Translations under genes and position numbers: made by a program
Notes under the pieces: model-generated
Seen by the model: the letters and a program-made list of their open reading frames with translations, nothing else
The model's database searches: none
What the model was told of the DNA's origin: nothing
Assembly (NCBI GenBank): GCA_947628135.1
Contig: CANQYT010000013.1
Location: forward strand, 1-54,806
Direction of reading: 5' to 3'
Length of the DNA: 54,806 nucleotides
Source: an uncultured Clostridia bacterium
GTDB taxonomy: Bacteria; Bacillota; Clostridia; Christensenellales; CAG-314
In this document: positions 36,731-42,445 of the stretch, piece by piece
Layout of the letters: every line of letters starts with the position of its first letter
How positions within the stretch are numbered: position 1 is the first letter of the stretch

Positions 36731-37351
36731 CTATTCGGCTTCTTGCGCCGATTGGTCGGGGTTTTGGAAAGTTATCTTTATCAGCGCCATTTGCAGCGCG
36801 TTGTTAAGTTCCACCTTTGTGTGGTGTCCGTTTATCAGCCAACAGTCCACCGCCTCCCAGATGGAGAACGTTCCCACAATGCTGACTACTTCTTCGAAAA
36901 CGGGGTTTTTCGCAAACAGCGTAATGAAGAAATACGCCGCCAGCGCGAGTACGCCGAACACCATCAAAAAAATTCCCAGCCGACGATTGTTTTTTATGTC
37001 GTCCAACTTGTCATATACCTGCATATTGTAGTGGTCGTGCAGGGCGTTTTCTATTTGTTTTTGCTGTTGCGGCGAAACTTCTCTGCCCACAAAGTTTACC
37101 GTCAGGTCGTATTCCGCCGGCACAAAGTACGCCTGTTCGTCGATGTAGCGCATCACGTCGGGGTTCAGCCTGCCGCTGCCCTCGGGGGCTAACGAATCGA
37201 AAAGTTCCGTTTCGTCGGGCACGTTTACGTCGATACGCACCCTGCCGTCCTCTTGCAGCCTCTCCTCAACGAATCGCCTGTTGGAGTACTTTCCGTTTAC
37301 GTCTTTTTTCAGAGCGTTCATTCGCTCTTTGAAAACTTCCTTTTTTGTCAT
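36731..37351 (-). CDS. Membrane protein of unknown function
   Basis: A 206-residue protein with GGAGG before the ATG. Residues 1-120 are hydrophilic and basic/acidic, with a helical start (MTKKEVFKERMNALKKD) and a beta-rich middle. A membrane helix lies at about 125-147 (LGIFLMVFGVLALAAYFFI) and a second hydrophobic segment at about 153-172, with W-E-A-V-D. Short membrane proteins ending in an F-x-x-x-I-W-E-x-V-D-like segment occur in Clostridia, but I cannot give a function. It is the most distal gene of the minus-strand series that includes the XRE regulators. Confidence 0.65.
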   Translation of the reverse strand: MTKKEVFKERMNALKKDVNGKYSNRRFVEERLQEDGRVRIDVNVPDETELFDSLAPEGSGRLNPDVMRYIDEQAYFVPAEYDLTVNFVGREVSPQQQKQIENALHDHYNMQVYDKLDDIKNNRRLGIFLMVFGVLALAAYFFITLFAKNPVFEEVVSIVGTFSIWEAVDCWLINGHHTKVELNNALQMALIKITFQNPDQSAQEAE

Positions 37352-37402
37352 TTTACCCTCCGTAGAGTAGTTTTTTCCCGCAGTGCCGCAGCCGCGGCGC
37401 GT

Positions 37403-37738
37403 TCAGCGGCTCAACCCTTTTGCAAATCCGACAAGCTGACTTTTGCCGTTGGGGGACAGTTTGTCGTACAGCGCAAGCAGTTCCTTTCTGTCGGGCGAAA
37501 GGGTGTTTTGTATTTCCACTACGCCAAGTTCGTCCGATCTTCCCGTCACGTAGTCCAGCGACGTTTCGAAAAAGTTCGCCAACGCCTTCAATTGCGCAAC
37601 GTTAGGTTCGGTGCGCCCCTGTTCCCAATTGCTTACGACGTAGCGTTCCGTCCCGAGCGCGTCCGCAAGATCCTTTTGCGTAAGGCATCTTTCTTCGCGC
37701 AGTTCGCGTATTCTGTTCATCAATAAATCTTTTTGCAT
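37403..37738 (-). CDS. XRE-family transcriptional regulator 1
   Basis: About 111 residues from the ATG at 37736-37738; an alternative ATG at 37718-37720 would give 105. Neither has a strong ribosome site, so the message may be nearly leaderless. A Cro/C1-type HTH occupies the N-terminus (TQKDLADALGTERYVVSNWEQG). The C-terminal tail ends LYDKLSPNGKSQLVGFAKGL, a motif shared with regulators 2 and 3 below, so they are paralogues. Three copies of a GAGC-N8-GCTC-type palindrome lie directly upstream and are the likely autoregulatory operators. There is no metal- or ligand-binding domain and no LexA-type peptidase, so how repression is relieved is unknown. Confidence 0.88.
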   Translation of the reverse strand: MQKDLLMNRIRELREERCLTQKDLADALGTERYVVSNWEQGRTEPNVAQLKALANFFETSLDYVTGRSDELGVVEIQNTLSPDRKELLALYDKLSPNGKSQLVGFAKGLSR

Positions 37739-37748
37739 ACAACAAGGA

Positions 37749-37820
37749 TAGCAAAAATCGCTCAAATTGTACCCGCGAGAGCGAAAATTGCTCACAAATT
37801 TTTTGAGCGGAAATTGCTCA
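37749..37820 (-). promoter_or_regulatory. Triple operator of XRE regulator 1 with possible -10 box
   Basis: Three similar palindromic sites: TAGCAAAAATCGCTCA (37749-37764), GAGCGAAAATTGCTCA (37779-37794) and GAGCGGAAATTGCTCA (37805-37820), spaced 30 and 26 bp. A minus-strand TACAAT (37766-37771) lies between the first two, so occupied sites would cover the promoter of the regulator gene. Confidence 0.65.
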
Positions 37821-37923
37821 TAAACGCCGTCGGCAATTGCGCTCAACCGTGAATTTATTAAGTTGGCAAAACCCTTTTGACCCAAAACACAACTTTGCGC
37901 AACGAACTATTTGCACGATCGCG

Positions 37924-38241
37924 CTATTCCGCCAGCACCTTTGCAAATTCCACCAAGCGGCTTCTTTCGCGAGATGGCAACTTTCTGTACAGGCTTATCA
38001 ACGCCTCTTCGTCGATGGTGAGGTTGGCGTTTACTTCTATCGTGCCTATGTCGGTGGTGCGCCCCAGCAGAAAGTCCGTAGACACTTCCAACACATCGGC
38101 AAGTTTTGTAAGAATTTCCGTCGGCGGTTGCGCGTATCCCGTTTCGTAGCCGCTTATGGTCTGCGCGGAAACGTGTACCGCTTCCGCCAGATCCGCCTGC
38201 CGCATACCCTTTTCTTTGCGTGCTTCTCGCAGATTCTTCAT
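37924..38241 (-). CDS. XRE-family transcriptional regulator 2
   Basis: A 105-residue protein with GGAGGG upstream of the ATG. The N-terminal HTH reads MRQADLAEAVHVSAQTISGYETG and a tail ends LYRKLPSRERSRLVEFAKVL, the same tail type as regulators 1 and 3. The HTH is complete and there is no extra sensor domain. The divergent region upstream holds two TACGA-N5-TCGTA palindromes, different from the sites of the neighbouring regulators, which suggests that each paralogue has its own specificity. Confidence 0.9.
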   Translation of the reverse strand: MKNLREARKEKGMRQADLAEAVHVSAQTISGYETGYAQPPTEILTKLADVLEVSTDFLLGRTTDIGTIEVNANLTIDEEALISLYRKLPSRERSRLVEFAKVLAE

Positions 38242-38271
38242 ATACTACCCTCCGTATAAGTATACAAAAAA

Positions 38272-38323
38272 TACGACAAAATCGTATTATTCTGTTGACA
38301 ATACGATTTAGTCGTAGTATAAT
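38272..38323 (+). promoter_or_regulatory. Operators and consensus divergent promoter next to regulator 2
   Basis: Palindromes TACGACAAAATCGTA (38272-38286) and TACGATTTAGTCGTA (38302-38316), 30 bp apart. The second lies inside the 17-nt spacer of a perfect plus-strand promoter, TTGACA (38295-38300) and TATAAT (38318-38323). The promoter points away from regulator 2, into sequence antisense to regulator 3. The first site is placed to control the regulator's own minus-strand promoter. Confidence 0.75.
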
Positions 38324-38475
38324 GTATTCAAATCACGAGTATATCGTAGTTTTCTGCGACGGGCGCGAATCGATTCTTTCGCAAGGTTTTATGTTTGCGC
38401 CGCCTGCCGCAGTTCGTGCGGGCTTTTACCTGCCGACGCGCAACAAAAGGCGCTTTTACGCAATTTTCCGCTTGT

Positions 38476-38802
38476 TCAGGCTTGCAAACCCTTTGCAAAA
38501 CCTATCAATTGGCTTTTGTTGCGCGGGGACAAGCGGGTGTACAAGTCTATCAACTCCTGTTGGTCGGGAGGCAGACTGTTTGTCACTACCACAACTCCGA
38601 CGTCGTTTTCTCTGCCCAGCAGGTAATCGGCGGAAACGTGAAACGCGTCGCAAATCTTTACTATCTGTATGTAAGTCGGCTTTCCGTCCCTTGCAAACCA
38701 GTGGCTGATGGTGGAGGCGGGTATTTGCGTTTTCTGCGACAGCACTTTCTGACTGCCGTTGCAAAATTCGTCCATAAGTTCGGACAATCTGCTGATAAAC
38801 AT
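38476..38802 (-). CDS. XRE-family transcriptional regulator 3
   Basis: A 108-residue protein. The ATG at 38800-38802 has GGGAGA 10 nt upstream. The HTH reads SQKVLSQKTQIPASTISHWFARDG, and its tail LYTRLSPRNKSQLIGFAKGL is almost the same as that of regulator 1. It lies between operator-bearing regions on both sides. Its family membership is clear; its targets are not known beyond the adjacent palindromes. Confidence 0.88.
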   Translation of the reverse strand: MFISRLSELMDEFCNGSQKVLSQKTQIPASTISHWFARDGKPTYIQIVKICDAFHVSADYLLGRENDVGVVVVTNSLPPDQQELIDLYTRLSPRNKSQLIGFAKGLQA

Positions 38803-38840
38803 AGTGAAAGTATCTCCCTTTGGTGAATATTTTACACAAA

Positions 38841-38894
38841 TTCGAAAAATAGTATTGACAAAACGACAAATGATACGATATAATATTTTTCGAA
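38841..38894 (+). promoter_or_regulatory. Divergent promoter flanked by a 10-bp inverted repeat, next to regulator 3
   Basis: Plus-strand TTGACA (38855-38860), an 18-nt spacer and TATAAT (38879-38884). TTCGAAAAAT (38841-38850) and its exact inverse ATTTTTCGAA (38885-38894) bracket the promoter. A further near-palindrome CGAAACG/CGTTTTG (38891-38910) would form a hairpin at the predicted RNA 5' end. Confidence 0.65.
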
Positions 38895-38948
38895 ACGAAA
38901 AATCGTTTTGAAATAATTCCGATTTGCGGTTTGGTAAGCAAACCCGAC

Positions 38949-38979
38949 AAAAAAAAGACTTGCGCCTTGGGGCGCAAGT
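38949..38979 (-). terminator. Terminator of XRE regulator 4
   Basis: Nine-bp stem ACTTGCGCC (38958-38966) / GGCGCAAGT (38971-38979). On the minus strand it is followed by eight T (38949-38956). It is downstream of the gene at 39086-39286. Confidence 0.9.
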
Positions 38980-39085
38980 ACAAAATCGGCAAACGCGATG
39001 CTTTGCAGCAGCGTTTCTCTCCCTGTAAAGCCGTCGAGTTTCGGCGGCGCGGCGGTTGCTCCCTGCGCTCGGCGCAGTGATGTGG

Positions 39086-39286
39086 TCAATCATCTACACC
39101 GAACAACGCGTTGGGGGCAACGCCGAATTTTTCGTAGATAAGGCGAATGCTGTCAAAGCCGGGTTTTTTGTGACCCAACAGCCATTGACTCACCGTCGTT
39201 TGGTTTACTCCGAGAATGTCGGCGAATTTCTGTTGGCTCAGGTTGTGTTCTTCCATTATCGCGCGGATTATTTCTGAATATACCAT
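39086..39286 (-). CDS. XRE-family transcriptional regulator 4 (minimal HTH)
   Basis: A 66-residue protein that is little more than a Cro/C1-type HTH (LSQQKFADILGVNQTTVSQWLLG). It lacks the L-Y-x-x-L-S-P-x-x-K-S-Q-L tail of the other three. No strong ribosome site is visible close to the ATG. It is divergent from the near-consensus promoter at 39321, whose spacer carries an 18-bp perfect palindrome, the likely operator. It has its own terminator. Its likely job is to repress that divergent promoter and itself (inference). Confidence 0.85.
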   Translation of the reverse strand: MVYSEIIRAIMEEHNLSQQKFADILGVNQTTVSQWLLGHKKPGFDSIRLIYEKFGVAPNALFGVDD

Positions 39287-39320
39287 ACGTGAATTTTACA
39301 GATAACTTTCTCCAAAAGTC

Positions 39321-39349
39321 TTGACTTAGGTCGAAAGACCTAATATAAT
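39321..39349 (+). promoter_or_regulatory. Promoter with palindromic operator in its spacer (ncRNA candidate)
   Basis: TTGACT (39321-39326), a 17-nt spacer and TATAAT (39344-39349). The perfect palindrome TTAGGTCGAAAGACCTAA (39326-39343) fills the spacer exactly, so a bound repressor would block RNA polymerase. The predicted start is about 39356. Confidence 0.8.
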
Positions 39350-39354
39350 TATTA

Positions 39355-39872
39355 TAAAGTAATATCGGGTTTCAGTCCGCTGAATGATATTACTTTATTG
39401 CAGAAAGTTTCGGCGCATTGCGGACGGCATCACCGAACAATTTCGGCAACACTCTATGCGACGGAAATTCGCAATGCGCCGAGCCTCTTCGTTCTTTGCA
39501 AAAAAAGCGCGATTATTGTCAACGGCGTACCGTTTTGCGCAAAAGCATACTATATTGATAGGCGGCGGCGTTGCGCCGACGGCAGAGGGGCACGTAATGT
39601 AGCGTTGCCATTCGGACAAAATTTTACACACAAATACGCAACGGATTTCATTATCTGTTAGGGCGGTGTTTTACGTATCTCACGCAAAAGCGGACGGACG
39701 GACTTGTCTGTCGCATTTTGCTACGGCACAAAAAATCTCATCGGTACAAATAGAACGCGCGGACGCACGAATGCGCAGTTGACGAACCTCGGTCAACGGT
39801 GTGAAAGCCGTTTCGAACGTATCCGATGTTATATAAATGACGGTAAATTTTGCAAATTTTTACCTTTTTTTT
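39355..39872 (+). ncRNA. Candidate structured non-coding RNA of about 0.5 kb
   Basis: The stretch from the 39321 promoter to the terminator at 39842-39872 has no convincing gene. It opens with a 13-bp perfect stem (39354-39366 / 39386-39398) topped by TTCAG-TCCG-CTGAA. Next is a 12-bp perfect stem CGGCGCATTGCG/CGCAATGCGCCG (39411-39422 / 39470-39481) enclosing a CCGAA/TTCGG hairpin. Further hairpins are AACGG-CGTA-CCGTT (39521-39534), CGGCG/CGCCG (39566-39578) and GTTGAC/GTCAAC (around 39779-39798). Size, strong promoter, terminator and lack of coding resemble large ornate bacterial RNAs such as ROOL or GOLLD, but I cannot assign it to a family. Alternatives are a long leader of the 40029 gene or decayed coding sequence. 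Confidence 0.5.
39842..39872 (+). terminator. Terminator ending the ncRNA candidate
   Basis: GGTAAA (39842-39847) / TTTACC (39859-39864), with an inner TTT/AAA pairing, followed by eight T (39865-39872). Confidence 0.75.
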
Positions 39873-39921
39873 GAAAAATTTTCGAAATTTGCTTAATTTT
39901 TCCGTCGATGGAGAGGTATTT

Positions 39922-40026
39922 ATGGTAGGAAAGGAAATAGGGGAGGTACACTCAAATGTTCTAATTCGTTTTTTGGAACAAAAAAAGGCTACACATTCAA
40001 AACGACAAGTTGATTTTTGGAGGTAA
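39922..40026 (+). CDS. Possible 34-residue upstream peptide
   Basis: ATG at 39922 with GGAGAGG 5 nt upstream. The product is 34 residues, beginning MVGKEIGEVHSNVLIRFLEQ and ending RQVDFWR. Its TAA (40024-40026) lies within the ribosome-site region of the 40029 gene, 2 nt before that ATG, so it could act by coupling as a leader peptide. A weak promoter (TTGAAA-17-TAATTT, 39871-39899) precedes it. It is basic and soluble, and I recognise no family. Confidence 0.4.
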   Translation: MVGKEIGEVHSNVLIRFLEQKKATHSKRQVDFWR

Positions 40027-40028
40027 AA

Positions 40029-42302
40029 ATGAAAAAAAGTTTTGTTATGTTAGTAATGCTGGTTGCGGCGGTAATGGCTCTCAACTGTGTTGCGCCCGCT
40101 TTTGCCGCGAATGCCTCAATTGACGTTGAGGCAGGAAAAGAAATCAGCCAAATTCAAACAGCAAGGGAAGAACCTTACACCGTTCAAGGTTTGGCTGTTG
40201 CTTCCAATACCAGAGGCGTTGTTATCACCGACGGCACTGCCGGCGTGATGATCTACGGTTCGGGTATTTTGGACGTTGTTGCACTCGGCGACTTCATTGA
40301 GATAACTGCAACTGCAAGCGAGTACAACAATATTCTGCAACTCAACTACACCAGCGAAACGCCCGTGACAAAGTTGGAGACGGAAAAACCCACTGCGCCG
40401 ACGGCAAAGGAATTGACGGCGGCAGTAGCGCAAGGTTGGAAAGACGCCGCGGACAAAGATCCGAGCGAACTGTCCGTATTGGACGTTCAACCCTATTATT
40501 GGACGGCGACCGCAACCAGAGTGGGCAGTTATTGGGCTTTGACCCCCGATGGAATGGCAGACATCGGCTTCGACATTGAACCGCTGTACGTAAACGCCGC
40601 AGATTTCCCCCTGCAAGAGGGCTTGAAGTACAATGCGGAAGGTTACTTCATCGGTTTCAACAACACGTCATCTACGCCGTTTGCCGGTATGATGTTGACA
40701 AGTTTGAAGGCAGTTGAAAATCAGATCGAAGTTAAAGTTGCCAAACAATACATAGCCGTCAGATATGGATATGTTGCTACTCAGGCATTGAATGTTACTA
40801 TTGAAAATTCTGAAAATCAAGAATATTCTGTAACATCTTCCGAAGAAACGGTAGCAACGTGGAACGACACGGATAAAGTTATGAATATTGTCGGCGCGGG
40901 AACTACTACCGTTACAATAACGGCAGCAGCAGACCAAACAAAAACGGCAACTGTTACGCTGGTTGTTTACAACAGGGTGGTGACTTCGATAGCCGAAATT
41001 GCCGAAGCGGGAACTTACTATGCCGAAGGAACTGTTGTGGCTAAAACCACAAATGCAGCAATCATTTACGATGGAGAAGGCGGCATAATGGTTTATGATG
41101 TCAAACAGGTTTCCAATTTGGAAGTAGGCGACACGGTTTCGGTGGCAGGTACAGTTTCCGAGTACAAAGGTCTGTGGCAATTCTCATACAATCCCGGAGT
41201 TGTTGTCGAAGAAACGGGAACGGCGCGCGTTCCAACTGTCGGTGATTCGCTGACCGAAACCTTGTTGCAGGGTTGGTCTACAAAGCGTTCTCAGGCGGAC
41301 GTAAAATTGTATAGTTGGACGGCGGTCGCCGGACTGCGCAACGGCTACAATATTTACAGCTTGTCTTACGACGGAATCGCAGTGGAGTCCGAGGTCGCTC
41401 TTTCGGATATCGAACTTGGCGCGACCTATGATCTTCAAGGTTACTTTGTGGGTTATGACACAACCAACAATTATGCGTCCTTCGTAGTGACAAGTTACGC
41501 AAAGGCAACAACGCAGCAGGACTATCTCGGATTCAACCGCAACGTGATAAATCTCGGTATCGGCAGCACCTACACTTTGAGCCCCATCCTCGGCGGCGCA
41601 GCCAAGGAAGCGACCGTTGAGTACAGCGGCTATGACGAAGAGGTCATCAGCATCGTAGGCGGCGTCGTGACGGGACTTGCCGAAGGCAACACCGAAATAA
41701 CGGCGACCGTGGCAGACATTTCGAGGACTATCACGGTACACGTCAGCACAGCGATAAGCCAAGTTGACACCCCCAATCAGTTCTACACCGTCATCGGTAA
41801 AGTGGTGGCAAAGACGACTCAATCGTTGGTCATTCACGACGGACAAACGGGTATTCTGGTGTACGACAGAGACGCCGTTGCTACATACGGACTTGACGAC
41901 ATTCTTCAAGTTTCCGGGTACGTGTCGCTGTTCAACAATATGTTGCAGTTCTCGTACAGCGGTAGCCTCAACATCACCAAGTTGGAGGACAGAGAGATCA
42001 ACGTTCCCGAAGCAACCGAGTTGACTGCTGACCTCGCGACGAAATGGGCTACAATGGAAAGTCCTATTCTGCCCATAAATTGTCAGGCGTACACTTGGTC
42101 TGCAACAGTGGGCAAGTCCGGCAACTTCTTCACTATCAACATCGAAGGAAGTTCCACGGTTATCGAACCCGCTTATATGCCCGACACGTTTACCTTGACG
42201 GAAGGTGAAACCGTCACCGTGACGGGTTACTTCATCGGTTATTCGACGAACAACAATTATGCTGCCATTGCAATAACCAAAGTTGTCCACGCGCAAGCGT
42301 AG
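40029..42302 (+). CDS. Secreted protein with three OB-fold-like modules and Ig-like domains
   Basis: A 757-residue protein. The ATG at 40029 has GGAGG 5 nt before it. A type I signal peptide ends near AFA-AN at about 23-24, with no lipobox, so it is secreted or loosely held. Three related modules at about 40-225, 320-490 and 580-750 share Y-x-V/A-x-G-x-V-V-A-x-x-x-x-x-x-V/I-I-x-D-G-x-x-G-I-M-V-Y and, later, V-x-G-Y-F-I/V-G-Y. This is an OB-fold pattern (YhcR OBF/DUF5689-like). Ig-like (Big2-type) segments lie between them (ATVTLVVYN, TITVHV). OB folds of this sort occur in secreted nucleases and glycan-binding proteins. There is no catalytic motif; binding of nucleic acid or sugar is inference. 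Confidence 0.75.
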   Translation: MKKSFVMLVMLVAAVMALNCVAPAFAANASIDVEAGKEISQIQTAREEPYTVQGLAVASNTRGVVITDGTAGVMIYGSGILDVVALGDFIEITATASEYNNILQLNYTSETPVTKLETEKPTAPTAKELTAAVAQGWKDAADKDPSELSVLDVQPYYWTATATRVGSYWALTPDGMADIGFDIEPLYVNAADFPLQEGLKYNAEGYFIGFNNTSSTPFAGMMLTSLKAVENQIEVKVAKQYIAVRYGYVATQALNVTIENSENQEYSVTSSEETVATWNDTDKVMNIVGAGTTTVTITAAADQTKTATVTLVVYNRVVTSIAEIAEAGTYYAEGTVVAKTTNAAIIYDGEGGIMVYDVKQVSNLEVGDTVSVAGTVSEYKGLWQFSYNPGVVVEETGTARVPTVGDSLTETLLQGWSTKRSQADVKLYSWTAVAGLRNGYNIYSLSYDGIAVESEVALSDIELGATYDLQGYFVGYDTTNNYASFVVTSYAKATTQQDYLGFNRNVINLGIGSTYTLSPILGGAAKEATVEYSGYDEEVISIVGGVVTGLAEGNTEITATVADISRTITVHVSTAISQVDTPNQFYTVIGKVVAKTTQSLVIHDGQTGILVYDRDAVATYGLDDILQVSGYVSLFNNMLQFSYSGSLNITKLEDREINVPEATELTADLATKWATMESPILPINCQAYTWSATVGKSGNFFTINIEGSSTVIEPAYMPDTFTLTEGETVTVTGYFIGYSTNNNYAAIAITKVVHAQA

Positions 42303-42311
42303 TACTATTTT

Positions 42312-42340
42312 GACCGAAGGGGGCAACCCCTTCGGTTTTT
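42312..42340 (+). terminator. Terminator after the triple OB-fold gene
   Basis: Stem ACCGAAGGGG / CCCCTTCGGT with a short loop (42313-42336), followed by TTTTT. Confidence 0.9.
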
Positions 42341-42341
42341 G

Positions 42342-42415
42342 TTGAAAAAACGCCTTGTCCCTTTGCCCTGCGCGCACTCGGCTGTTGGGCAAGGCTACCC
42401 TTCGGGGTGTTCAAC
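42342..42415 (+). other. Structured 74-nt spacer bounded by GTTGAA/TTCAAC
   Basis: The segment is bounded by GTTGAA and TTCAAC. Inside are GCCTTG/CAAGGC, the competing TTGCCC/GGGCAA, and a small CCCTTCGGG hairpin. It lies between the terminator and the ribosome site of the 42446 gene. It may be a leader element or an interspersed repeat. Confidence 0.35.
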
Positions 42416-42445
42416 CTAAAACAAAAAAATAATAGGAGATTTTAT

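Noticed and set aside
38220..38708. 162-codon plus-strand frame downstream of the 38295 promoter
   Set aside because: The frame overlaps XRE regulator 3 on the opposite strand, and its composition is that of an antisense shadow. The promoter may make an RNA, but I see no protein.
39384..39661. Short plus-strand frames (72-87 codons) in the ncRNA candidate
   Set aside because: No ribosome site, no recognisable domain, and they overlap in different frames across strong hairpins.
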